DNA from: an uncultured Clostridia bacterium
Lineage (GTDB): Bacteria; Bacillota; Clostridia; Oscillospirales; Acutalibacteraceae
NCBI GenBank assembly: GCA_946405475.1
Contig: CAMJHI010000107.1
Span: 1-7,452, forward strand
DNA: 7,452 nt
Direction: 5' to 3'
Within the stretch, counting starts at the first letter, position 1. Every line of letters starts with the position of its first letter. Positions 1 to 6,199 of the stretch are shown here, one piece after another. Under the pieces are notes generated by a model. It worked only from the letters and a program-made list of their open reading frames with translations. It had not been told where the DNA came from and ran no database searches. The translations under genes and the position numbers were made by a program.

Positions 1-1182
1 GACCTGAAGATCAAAGTCCTCGATCAGCGGCACGTCGGGCAGGTAGCGGAACGACACGTTTTCAAACGTCACGGCGCCCTTCACCGCGGGCAGCGCGCCG
101 TTTTCATCGGGCGATTCCTCTTCCTCATCCAGCAGGTTGTAAACGCGCTCGGCGCTCGCCAGCGCGCTTTGCAGGCGGTTGGACAGCCCCGCGATGTCGA
201 CAATGGGCTGGGTGAACAGCTTGGAATAGGTGATGAACGAGGTGATCTTGCCCAGGCTCATCAGCCCCTGCACCACCATGCGCCCGCCCACCAGGCAGAC
301 CACGACGTAGCCGACGTTGTTGACGAAGTTGACGAACGGCATGATCATGCCGGAATAAAACTGCGCCTTGCGGCTGTGGCGGAAGAGCTTGTCGTTGAGC
401 TGCTCAAAATCCGCGCAGGACTGTTCCTCGTGGTTGAACACGCGCACGATCTTGTGGCTGGTGAACATTTCTTCAATGTGAGCGTTCAGGTCGCCCGTGA
501 TTTTCCACTGGCTGCGGAAATGCTTTTTGGAATGCCTGAGCACGAACGCGGCGATGAACAGGCACGGCGGCAGCACGGCCGCGGAGATCAGCGTCAGCTT
601 CCAGCTCGTGTAGATCATGATGCCGAGCACGCCGAAAAAGGTGATGAAAATGTTGATGAGCTTGATGATGTTGTCCTGCAGGGTCGAGTTGATGTTATCC
701 ACGTCGTTCATGATGCGGCTGAGCAGCTCGCCCTTGGCCTGCTTGTCGAGGTAACTCAGGGGCATGTGCGAAATCTTGCTGTTGATCCGTTCGCGCAGGG
801 AACACACGATCTTCTGCGCGACGCCCGCCATGGTGTAATGCTGAATGAACTGCAGGATGGCGCTGGTGAAATAAATGAAGAAAATGGTCAGCAGGATGTG
901 ACCGATGGACATCAGGTCGATGCTGCCGCCGCCGAGCTTGATCTTGACCTGATCGTTGATCGCGTCAATGACCTTGCCCAGCAGGTTGGGGCCTGTGATG
1001 GTGAGCGTCTGGCTGATGATGCCGGCCAGGATCACCAGCAGCACCGGCCACTTGAAGGCGCGCAGCTCTTTGATCAGGCGCAGGGCGGTGCCGGAAAAAT
1101 CCGCCGGCTTCTGCATGGGATCGCGGCGGCCGAACCCGGCTTCCTCAGCGGGTCGTTTGGCCTTTTTTTCGTGCTTTTTCAT
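1..1182 (-). CDS. ABC exporter, second half-transporter (3' end cut by window edge)
   Basis: This is the N-terminal 394 residues of a fused permease-ATPase ABC exporter of the multidrug/lipid/peptide type; the frame stays open to base 1. A basic, probably cytoplasmic N-terminal tail (about residues 1-40) precedes six predicted membrane helices near 46-68, 92-114, 172-192, 196-216, 280-300 and 308-330. The ATPase domain begins near residue 370 with an A-loop tyrosine (Y380 in SFRY) and is cut before Walker A. The ATG is preceded by AAAGGAGG (1193-1200 on the minus strand) 10 nt away and overlaps the stop of the upstream half-transporter as ATGA, so the two are cotranscribed and probably translationally coupled. 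The partner carries a degenerate ATP site, so this subunit is expected to supply the canonical Walker B glutamate and switch histidine, but that part is outside the window. The substrate cannot be read from the sequence. Confidence 0.93.
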   Translation of the reverse strand, partial: MKKHEKKAKRPAEEAGFGRRDPMQKPADFSGTALRLIKELRAFKWPVLLVILAGIISQTLTITGPNLLGKVIDAINDQVKIKLGGGSIDLMSIGHILLTIFFIYFTSAILQFIQHYTMAGVAQKIVCSLRERINSKISHMPLSYLDKQAKGELLSRIMNDVDNINSTLQDNIIKLINIFITFFGVLGIMIYTSWKLTLISAAVLPPCLFIAAFVLRHSKKHFRSQWKITGDLNAHIEEMFTSHKIVRVFNHEEQSCADFEQLNDKLFRHSRKAQFYSGMIMPFVNFVNNVGYVVVCLVGGRMVVQGLMSLGKITSFITYSKLFTQPIVDIAGLSNRLQSALASAERVYNLLDEEEESPDENGALPAVKGAVTFENVSFRYLPDVPLIEDFDLQV

Positions 1183-2948
1183 TTTGCCAAATCCTCCTTT
1201 GTCAGCTGGGATTCGACAATCTCACGGTAGACCGAGCAGCTTTCGAGCAGCTCCTCGTGCCTGCCCATGCCGCAGACCTTGCCGTCTTCGAGCACGATGA
1301 TGCGGTCGGCGTCAAGCACGGTGCCCACGCGCTGCGCCACGATGATGACGTTGGTGTTTTGCAGGCTCTGCCGGATATTCCGGCGAAGCTGTGCGTCGGT
1401 TTTGAAATCCAGCGCGGAAAAGCTGTCGTCAAAGATCAGCAGCTCGGCCTTTTTGATCAGCGCGCGGGCGATGGCCAGCCGCTGCTTCTGTCCGCCGGAC
1501 AGGTTCGTGCCGTTTTGCGTGATCTCCATGTCAAGCTGCTGCTCACTGCCGCGGATAAAATCCTCGGCGCAGGCGATGCGCAGCGCTTCCCACATTTCTT
1601 CTTCGGTGGCGTCCTCTTTGCCGTAGCGCAGGTTGTCGGCCACCGTGCCGCGAAACAGGGTCGCTTTCTGCGGCACAAAGGCGATGCGCTCATGCAGCTC
1701 GTGCAGCGTTGTGTCGCGCAGGTCGAGCCCGTCGAACACGATCTGCCCGCAGCTCACGTCGAAAAAGCGCGGGATCAGGTTCACCAGCGTGGATTTGCCG
1801 CAGCCCGTGCCGCCGATGATGGCGGTCACCTCGCCGCCGCGGCATGCAAAGTCGATGCCGCTGAGCACCGGTTCGCTCGCGCCCGGGTAACCGAAGCTCA
1901 CCTCGCGGAAGACCAGCGAGCCGTCGTCTTGGGGGAACTGCTTCGGATGCTCCGGCTCATGGATCATGGTTTCCATGTCGAGCACCTCCAGCACGCGGCG
2001 GGCGGAAACCGCTGCGCGCGGGAACATGATGAACAGCGCCGCGGCCAGCGAAACCGCGACCACAACGAGCAGGATATAGATCAGGAACGCCTGCAGGTCG
2101 CCGACCATGTTGCTGATCTCAACGGCGTGCGTGGCGGCGTCTAACTTGTCGATCTCCTTGCCGCCGACCCAGACGACGCCGATGAGCAGACAGTAGAGCA
2201 GCAGAAAGGCGAACGGCCACAGCACGGAAAACAACCGCGCGATATAAAGCCCGATGGAGGTCAGGTCAAAGTTGGCGGCGCGGAAGCGTTCGTCCTCATA
2301 TTCGGTGCGGTTGAAGGCGCGGATGACGCGGATGCCGCTGAGCTTTTCACGCAGGATCTTGTTGAGCGCGTCGGTCCTCTGCCGTTCTTCCTTGAAAAGC
2401 GGAATGATCTTGGTTTTGAAAAAGTACGCGAGCAGCGCCACGACGGGGATGATGATCAGAATGGCGACGGCCAGCTTGCGGTTCATGAAAATGGCCATGG
2501 CCGTGCCGCCGATGAACATGATGGGCATGGCGATTATGATGTTCAGGCACATGATCATCGTTTCCTGAATGCGGTTGACGTCGGTGGTGGTGCGGGTGAT
2601 GAGCGACGCGGTGCCGATTTTTTCCAGATCGCATTCGCTCAGGGATTCCACCTTGTGGAACAGGGCGCGGCGCAGGTTCGCGCCGTAGCCCATGGACGCT
2701 TTCGAGGAAAAATAGCTCGCCACGACCGATACCGCCGCGCCGAAGGCGGACAGCCCCAGCATGAGCAGCCCGGTGTTGCGGATATAGACCAGCCCGGCCT
2801 CATGGTCGGGGTTGTTGATGCCGTTGTTGATGATCTGCGACATCATCAGCGGCAGCAGCAGCGTCATGGCGTAGCCGATGAAGTGCAGCACGACGGTGAG
2901 GATCGCTTCGGTTTTATAGGGCTTGAGATAATGCAGCAGTTTACGCAT
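1179..2948 (-). CDS. ABC exporter, first half-transporter with degenerate ATPase site
   Basis: A complete 589-residue permease-ATPase half-transporter, normal length for type IV ABC exporters. Predicted membrane helices lie near residues 14-36, 58-80, 132-154, 156-178, 237-263 and 286-308. The ATPase domain has Walker A GGTGCGKS (379-386), a Q-loop in FVPQKATLF, signature LSGGQ (483-487), and Walker B ending in D507-D508 where the catalytic position is normally Glu. The switch histidine is Gln539 (VAQRVGT). The D/Q pair is the known signature of the degenerate-site subunit in heterodimeric exporters such as TM287/288 and BmrCD, so the product should pair with the next gene, whose ATG overlaps this stop. 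I chose the ATG at 2948 because GGAGAAG sits 6 nt upstream. The frame extends to a TTG at 2990, but that codon lies at or upstream of the likely transcription start. Substrate unknown; drug or peptide efflux is a family-level guess. Confidence 0.95.
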   Translation of the reverse strand: MRKLLHYLKPYKTEAILTVVLHFIGYAMTLLLPLMMSQIINNGINNPDHEAGLVYIRNTGLLMLGLSAFGAAVSVVASYFSSKASMGYGANLRRALFHKVESLSECDLEKIGTASLITRTTTDVNRIQETMIMCLNIIIAMPIMFIGGTAMAIFMNRKLAVAILIIIPVVALLAYFFKTKIIPLFKEERQRTDALNKILREKLSGIRVIRAFNRTEYEDERFRAANFDLTSIGLYIARLFSVLWPFAFLLLYCLLIGVVWVGGKEIDKLDAATHAVEISNMVGDLQAFLIYILLVVVAVSLAAALFIMFPRAAVSARRVLEVLDMETMIHEPEHPKQFPQDDGSLVFREVSFGYPGASEPVLSGIDFACRGGEVTAIIGGTGCGKSTLVNLIPRFFDVSCGQIVFDGLDLRDTTLHELHERIAFVPQKATLFRGTVADNLRYGKEDATEEEMWEALRIACAEDFIRGSEQQLDMEITQNGTNLSGGQKQRLAIARALIKKAELLIFDDSFSALDFKTDAQLRRNIRQSLQNTNVIIVAQRVGTVLDADRIIVLEDGKVCGMGRHEELLESCSVYREIVESQLTKEDLAK

Positions 2949-2954
2949 AGATTT

Positions 2955-2961
2955 CTTCTCC
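2955..2961 (-). promoter_or_regulatory. Ribosome-binding site fixing the ABC exporter start at 2948
   Basis: On the minus strand GGAGAAG lies 6 nt before the ATG at 2948-2946. No comparable site precedes the in-frame TTG at 2990, which would add 14 polar residues. The site supports the shorter 589-residue product. Confidence 0.75.
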
Positions 2962-2993
2962 GTAAAACGGCAATTTTTGGTTCGCTTCAATTC

Positions 2994-3030
2994 ATTATAG
3001 TATCATAGCATAATTTCAAAGGTTCCACAA
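2994..3030 (-). promoter_or_regulatory. Likely housekeeping promoter of the ABC exporter operon
   Basis: Reading the minus strand, TTGTGG (3030-3025) is followed after 17 bp by TATGAT (3007-3002), which has a TG dinucleotide one base upstream (extended -10). Eight bases on is a perfect TATAAT (2999-2994) with no good -35 at 17 bp; TTGAAA lies 14 bp upstream. Either -10 would start transcription around 2985-2995, giving a leader of about 40 nt before the ATG at 2948. Which hexamer is used is not decided by sequence. Confidence 0.6.
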
Positions 3031-3103
3031 GGTGTGAATCTTACATCTTTCTAACTTTTTGAACCCCGGCGGCCCGGTCTGAAACGACCGAATATATGGT
3101 AAA

Positions 3104-3121
3104 ATATTTATAATTAAATAT
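3104..3121. repeat. 18-bp AT-rich inverted repeat upstream of the operon promoter (possible operator)
   Basis: ATATTTA, spacer TAAT, TAAATAT: two perfect 7-bp arms around 4 bp. Its centre is about 67 bp upstream of the predicted transcription start and its right end 22 bp before the -35. The position would suit an activator or an UP-like element. The 7-4-7 layout is that of Rex operators (consensus TTGTTAA-N4-TTAACAA), but only 4 of 7 bases per arm match, so a Rex assignment is weak. AT-rich DNA makes such palindromes by chance fairly often. Confidence 0.4.
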
Positions 3122-3143
3122 AGAAGTTTTTTATCGCTTCCTA

Positions 3144-3172
3144 TGGACAAGCTTTCATACCTGTGGTATAAT
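3144..3172 (+). promoter_or_regulatory. Sigma-A-type promoter of the hydrogenase-sensor operon
   Basis: TGGACA (3144-3149, 5 of 6 bases of the -35 consensus) is separated by exactly 17 bp from a perfect TATAAT (3167-3172), with TG one base upstream of the -10 (extended -10). Transcription should start near 3179, giving a leader of about 75 nt. The strength of the match suggests substantial housekeeping-sigma transcription, so any control would come from an operator or from the leader. Confidence 0.8.
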
Positions 3173-3191
3173 CTCAAAGAATGCACGTAGA

Positions 3192-3212
3192 CTGCGGCGT
3201 GATGCGCCGCGG
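3192..3212 (+). other. GC-rich hairpin in the operon 5' leader
   Basis: Bases 3192-3199 pair with 3205-3212 (8 bp, one U-G pair) around the 5-nt loop UGAUG. No U tract follows, so it is not an intrinsic terminator as it stands. It ends about 25 nt before the Shine-Dalgarno sequence. An alternative pairing, GATGCG 3201-3206 with CGCATC 3222-3227, uses the loop and the right arm of this stem, so the two folds exclude each other. Possible roles are 5'-end stabilisation or a switch; neither is shown. Confidence 0.45.
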
Positions 3213-3237
3213 CGCTATGAACGCATCGTTACCACAT

Positions 3238-3244
3238 AAGGAGG
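3238..3244 (+). promoter_or_regulatory. Strong Shine-Dalgarno for the NuoE-like gene
   Basis: AAGGAGG lies 9 nt before the ATG at 3254. A TTG at 3250 is nearer but out of frame and quickly meets a stop, so the ATG at 3254 is the start. Confidence 0.85.
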
Positions 3245-3253
3245 AACAGTTGA

Positions 3254-3748
3254 ATGCTTAAAAAAGTCAGCAAGATCCCCTTCAGAGGCACGCCCGAACA
3301 GGAAGCCGAGCTGAAAGCCGTGATCGCCGCCAACAAAGATGACAAGAGCATGCTCATGCACGTCATGCAGCAGGCGCAGGGCATCTACGGCTATCTGCCG
3401 TTTGAGGTTCAGGTCATGATCGCTGAAGGTATGGATATTCCGTTGGAAAAGGTCTACGGCGTGTCGACCTTCTACGCGCAGTTTGCGCTCTCGCCCAAGG
3501 GCAAATACAACGTTTCGGTCTGCCTGGGCACCGCCTGCTACGTCAAGGGCTCTCAGGGCATCATCGACGAGCTGGTCAAGGAGCTTGGCATCGAGCCCGG
3601 CGAATGCACCGAAGACGCCAAATTCTCGCTGGAAGCCTGCCGCTGCATCGGCGCGTGCGGTCTGGCCCCCGTGTTCACCGTCAACGACGACGTTTACGGC
3701 AAGGCGACCCCCGACCAGATCAAAGGCATCCTCGCCAAATACAACTGA
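3254..3748 (+). CDS. NuoE/HydC-like thioredoxin-fold [2Fe-2S] subunit
   Basis: A 164-residue protein of the NADH-dehydrogenase 24-kDa (NuoE) family, the same family as HydC/HndA of NAD-linked and electron-bifurcating hydrogenases. The length is typical. An N-terminal helical region carries the family segment GIYGYLP (43-49) and the VYGVSTFYAQF stretch (67-77). The thioredoxin-like ferredoxin domain follows with the four cluster ligands C90 and C95 (VCLGTAC) and C131 and C135 (CIGAC, followed by GLAP). Two more cysteines (C118, C129) are not expected ligands. There is no signal peptide, so it is cytoplasmic. It should pass electrons between a flavin subunit and other iron-sulfur centres, but no NuoF/HydB partner is visible; it may be encoded past the right edge. 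It is the first gene of the operon. Confidence 0.95.
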   Translation: MLKKVSKIPFRGTPEQEAELKAVIAANKDDKSMLMHVMQQAQGIYGYLPFEVQVMIAEGMDIPLEKVYGVSTFYAQFALSPKGKYNVSVCLGTACYVKGSQGIIDELVKELGIEPGECTEDAKFSLEACRCIGACGLAPVFTVNDDVYGKATPDQIKGILAKYN

Positions 3749-3795
3749 TCGCTTGACAGTCACGTTTTGAAAATTACAGGAAAGTGGCGATTTGC

Positions 3796-4149
3796 ATGAC
3801 AATCACCGAGATTCAGCGGCTGCTTGACGCCGAGCTTCTCACCGGCGGCGACACCGACGCTGAGATCTTATCGGCCTGCGGCAGCGACATGATGAGCGAC
3901 GTGCTCGCTTACGTCAAAAACAGGGCGGTCCTCCTCACGGGGCTTGTCAACCCGCAGGTGATCCGCACGGCTCACATGATGGACATGGTCGCCGTGGTTT
4001 TTGTTCGCAACAAAAAACCGACGGCGGACATGATCGCGCTGGCCGAGCAGAGCAACATGAGTATCCTCAGCACCCCCAAGAGGATGTATGAGGCCTGCGG
4101 CGTGCTTTACGTCAACGGCCTGAAGGGCGACGGTGAACTCAATGGCTGA
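3796..4149 (+). CDS. DRTGG-domain protein (first of two)
   Basis: A 117-residue cytoplasmic protein resembling stand-alone DRTGG domains found beside clostridial hydrogenase genes. The DRTGG domain also occurs in phosphotransacetylase and in CBS-linked pyrophosphatases, where it is associated with regulation; its ligand is not firmly known. Recognisable blocks are GSDMMSDVLAYV (29-40), LLTGLVNPQVIRTA (46-59) and the C-terminal MYEACGVLY (97-105). I chose ATG 3796 (MTITEIQRLL), which matches the usual family start. An in-frame GTG at 3784 lies too close behind the AGGAAA to be well placed. It begins 47 bp after the NuoE-like gene and overlaps the next gene by 8 bp. It has no kinase or nucleotide-binding motif of its own. 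Related to the gene at 5870. Confidence 0.85.
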   Translation: MTITEIQRLLDAELLTGGDTDAEILSACGSDMMSDVLAYVKNRAVLLTGLVNPQVIRTAHMMDMVAVVFVRNKKPTADMIALAEQSNMSILSTPKRMYEACGVLYVNGLKGDGELNG

Positions 4150-4564
4150 GTCGCTGCGGTTCCATTACGACGTTGACGGGGGAAATTTCACGTCGGCCGG
4201 GCAGGCGTCCGTTCAGGTCAAAAACAATCTCAGCCAGCTGGGGCTCGACCCCGCGGTCATCCGCCGGGTCTCCATTGCGATGTATGAGGGCGAGATCAAC
4301 ATGGTCATCCACGCCGACGGCGGCAGCGCCGACATCATTGTGGACGACAGCTGCGTGACCATCATTCTGGCCGACAAAGGCCCCGGCATCGCCGACGTGG
4401 AGCAGGCCATGCAGGACGGATTTTCGACCGCGCCGGACAATATCCGGTCGCTCGGGTTCGGCGCCGGCATGGGGCTGCCCAATATGAAACGCTACACCGA
4501 CTTCATGCAGATCGATTCTGTCGTCGGTGAAGGCACTACGATTACCATGAAGGTCAATTTCTGA
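4142..4564 (+). CDS. RsbW/SpoIIAB-like ATP-binding protein (anti-sigma-factor-type kinase fold)
   Basis: A 140-residue single-domain GHKL ATPase of the anti-sigma regulatory factor type. Bergerat-fold motifs are visible: N-box with E49 and N53 (EGEIN), G1 box DKGPG (78-82), and G2 box GFGAGMGL (105-112) followed by PNMKRYTD. The C-terminal strand GEGTTITMKV (129-138) is typical. Family members phosphorylate STAS anti-sigma antagonists on Ser/Thr or bind sigma factors; no STAS protein or sigma factor is in the window, so the partner is unknown. The ATG at 4142 is used, inside the end of the previous gene (8-bp overlap); GGTGA 5 nt upstream is a modest ribosome site. A GTG at 4133 would add three residues. 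Placed directly before the hydrogenase-like gene, it is a candidate output protein of that sensor (inference). Confidence 0.9.
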   Translation: MAESLRFHYDVDGGNFTSAGQASVQVKNNLSQLGLDPAVIRRVSIAMYEGEINMVIHADGGSADIIVDDSCVTIILADKGPGIADVEQAMQDGFSTAPDNIRSLGFGAGMGLPNMKRYTDFMQIDSVVGEGTTITMKVNF

Positions 4565-4572
4565 CCCCAAGC

Positions 4573-4580
4573 AAGGAGGG
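4573..4580 (+). promoter_or_regulatory. Shine-Dalgarno deciding the TTG start of the hydrogenase-like gene
   Basis: AAGGAGGG lies 10 nt before TTG 4591. The nearest in-frame ATG falls inside the first ferredoxin motif (residue 22) and would break it, and a GTG at 4580 is out of frame. TTG is therefore the start. Confidence 0.8.
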
Positions 4581-4590
4581 TGAGAACGGT

Positions 4591-5883
4591 TTGAGCGATT
4601 ACATTCATTCAGTGCTGCTCGACCCCACCAAATGCACCGGCTGCACCACCTGCATGAAGCATTGCCCCACCGAGGCGATCCGGGTGCGCAGCGGCTGCGC
4701 CGAAATCGATTCCAGACGCTGCATCGACTGCGGCGAATGTATCCGCAACTGCACGAACCACGCCAAAAAAAGCAGCTACGATTCGCTGGAGGAGCTCAAG
4801 CGCTTCAAGTTCAACGTGGCGCTCCCCGCGCCGTCGATCTGCGCGCAGTTCGACAACCTTGACGATATCGGTTACGTCATTCAGGGCCTGCTCGACATCG
4901 GCTTTGACGACGTGTTCGAGGTGTCCAAGGGCGCGGAATTCGTTTCGGCTTACACCAGACTTTATTTGCAGGCGCAGGGCATCCGCAAGCCCGTGATCAG
5001 CACGGCGTGCCCGGTCGTGACACGGCTGATCCTGCTGCGCTTTCCGTTCTTAAAAGACAATCTTCTGCCGCTTCTGCCGCCCATGGAGGTCGCCGCCATC
5101 ATGGCGCGCGAAAAAGCGGAAAAGGAACATCCCGAGCTGAAGCCGGAGGAGATCGGCGTCACGTTCATTTCGCCGTGTCCCGCCAAGGTCAGCTACATCC
5201 GCAACACGTTCGGCAGCTACAAAAGCGAGATCGATCTGGCCGTGTCCATGAGCGAGGTCTACCTCAGGCTCATCAGCGTGATGAAGCGTGACCGGGCGCC
5301 TGCGGTTTCCACCGCGGCCGGCCGCATCGGCTTAAGCTGGGCGATCTGCGGCGGCGAAGCCTCCGCCCTGCTCAACGACCGCATCATTGCGGCCGACGGC
5401 ATCACGAACGTGATCTCGGTGCTGGAGCAGATCGAAAACGGCAACATCCCGCCCATCGACTTTGTCGAGCTCAATGCCTGCCCCGGCGGGTGCATCGGCG
5501 GCGTGCTTGCCATTGAAAACCCCTATGTGGCCAAAAACCGGCTGCATACCCTGCGGCGCTACCTGCCGGTTTCGCAGGCGGAGATCGGCAAAGACGGGCT
5601 GATCCCCGACGACTGCATCGTGGATGAATTCCCGAGCTATCAGCCGCTCAACCGCTTGAGCGACAACCTCAGCGAGAGCATCCGCCTGATGCAGAAGATC
5701 CAGGCCATCCGCAAAGAGCTGCCCGGCATTGACTGCGGCTCCTGCGGCGCGCCGAACTGCCGCGCCTTCGCCGAGGACATCGTCATGGCGAACGCGGATA
5801 AAAACGACTGCATTATTGCTTATAAAGATTTTATCAAAGACTATATCGGAAATTACGGCGGTGATAAACATGACAGTAAGTGA
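4591..5883 (+). CDS. Putative sensory [FeFe]-hydrogenase with N-terminal ferredoxin and C-terminal Fe-S domain
   Basis: A 430-residue cytoplasmic protein in three parts. Residues 1-60 form a 2[4Fe-4S] ferredoxin (C15, C18, C21, C25 and C44, C47, C50, C54). Residues about 75-325 form an [FeFe]-hydrogenase H-domain with all four H-cluster cysteines: C140 in STACP, C196 in SPCPAK, and C297 and C301 in ACPGGCIGG. Residues 376-415 form an extra 4Fe-4S domain with spacing C382-x2-C385-x4-C390-x16-C407. The usual TSCCP motif has Ala139 in place of the proton-shuttle cysteine; the MPC methionine is Ser194; the ExMxC methionine is Asn295; the PCxxKxxE glutamate is Tyr202. Lys199 is kept. These changes match putative sensory group C/D hydrogenases such as HydS; the absence of a PAS domain and the C-terminal Fe-S domain fit group D better. 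Slow H2 turnover or H2 sensing is expected. It starts with TTG behind AAGGAGGG and overlaps the next gene by 14 bp. Confidence 0.92.
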   Translation: MSDYIHSVLLDPTKCTGCTTCMKHCPTEAIRVRSGCAEIDSRRCIDCGECIRNCTNHAKKSSYDSLEELKRFKFNVALPAPSICAQFDNLDDIGYVIQGLLDIGFDDVFEVSKGAEFVSAYTRLYLQAQGIRKPVISTACPVVTRLILLRFPFLKDNLLPLLPPMEVAAIMAREKAEKEHPELKPEEIGVTFISPCPAKVSYIRNTFGSYKSEIDLAVSMSEVYLRLISVMKRDRAPAVSTAAGRIGLSWAICGGEASALLNDRIIAADGITNVISVLEQIENGNIPPIDFVELNACPGGCIGGVLAIENPYVAKNRLHTLRRYLPVSQAEIGKDGLIPDDCIVDEFPSYQPLNRLSDNLSESIRLMQKIQAIRKELPGIDCGSCGAPNCRAFAEDIVMANADKNDCIIAYKDFIKDYIGNYGGDKHDSK

Positions 5884-6196
5884 GCTTGCATCGGCCGGGG
5901 GCTTTCGGGCCATCGCGCTCAGCGACCCTTCGCGTGAGGTGGCGGGCTGCTATGTGGGCGATCTGCTCAGCTGGGTCATGGGCCGGGCGCAGGCCGGCAA
6001 CGCGTGGATCACGATCATGTCCAACGTGAACGTGGCGGCGGTCGCTTCGCTGGCCGACGTGGCGTGCGTGATTTTTGCCGAGGGCGTTCAGCCCGACGAA
6101 CAGGCGCTGGCCGCGGCGCAGATGCGCGGCGTCAACCTCATTGCCGCCGACATGCCGGAATACGAGGCGGCGGTCGCGCTGTCCGGGCTGATCTGA
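5870..6196 (+). CDS. DRTGG-like protein (second of two)
   Basis: A 108-residue cytoplasmic protein with CYVGDLLSWVMGRA (27-40), WITIMSNVNVAAVASLADVAC (about 46-66) and a C-terminal EYEAAVALS (97-105). It aligns along most of its length with the DRTGG protein at 3796: GDLLSWVMGRA against SDVLAYVKNRA, and EYEA against MYEA. The two are therefore divergent paralogues. Relatives are often labelled as serine kinase or HPr-kinase-like, but no P-loop or kinase motif is present, so I treat it as a ligand-binding or interaction domain of unknown ligand. The ATG at 5870 lies inside the end of the hydrogenase-like gene (14-bp overlap), preceded only by GGTGAT, which suggests translational coupling. A longer upstream frame exists but reads only in the shadow of the hydrogenase gene. 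Confidence 0.85.
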   Translation: MTVSELASAGGFRAIALSDPSREVAGCYVGDLLSWVMGRAQAGNAWITIMSNVNVAAVASLADVACVIFAEGVQPDEQALAAAQMRGVNLIAADMPEYEAAVALSGLI

Positions 6197-6199
6197 CGC

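Larger units (their letters stand above)
2949..3253. other. Divergent intergenic region between exporter and hydrogenase-sensor operons
   Basis: A 305-bp gap between divergently transcribed operons, with an AT-rich core in an otherwise GC-rich window. It holds the exporter promoter (about 2994-3030), a GC-rich patch with no assigned role (about 3064-3077), an 18-bp inverted repeat (3104-3121), the plus-strand promoter (3144-3172) and a structured leader (about 3179-3253). I see no small ORF with a convincing ribosome-binding site, no tRNA, and no terminator; none is needed between divergent units. Confidence 0.85.

Noticed and set aside
169..1230. Long plus-strand open frame of 353 codons opposite the ABC exporter genes
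   Set aside because: It is antisense to two clear ABC transporter genes, has low-complexity Asp/His/Gln-rich composition typical of a shadow frame in GC-rich DNA, and matches no family I recognise.
1257..2144. Plus-strand open frame of 295 codons
   Set aside because: It lies opposite the ATPase domain of the complete ABC half-transporter, has biased composition and shows no recognisable motif.
2949..2990. 14-residue N-terminal extension of the ABC exporter from TTG 2990
   Set aside because: A good ribosome site (GGAGAAG) directly precedes the internal ATG at 2948, and the predicted transcription start is near or downstream of the TTG.
3109..3114. TATAAT within the inverted repeat as a second plus-strand promoter
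   Set aside because: No -35-like hexamer at 16-18 bp upstream (GACCGA region); the promoter at 3144-3172 is far better.
3192..3212. Leader hairpin as an intrinsic terminator or attenuator
   Set aside because: No run of T follows the stem; the downstream bases are CGCTATGAAC. No anti-terminator pair ending in a U tract is visible.
3753..3781. Possible internal promoter: perfect TTGACA at 3753-3758 between the first two operon genes
   Set aside because: No acceptable -10 lies 16-18 bp downstream (the 17-bp position reads ACAGGA), so it is probably chance.
3784..3795. GTG start for the first DRTGG gene, adding four residues
   Set aside because: The AGGAAA is too close to this GTG, and homologous proteins as I know them begin like MTITEI at ATG 3796. 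The evidence is moderate only.
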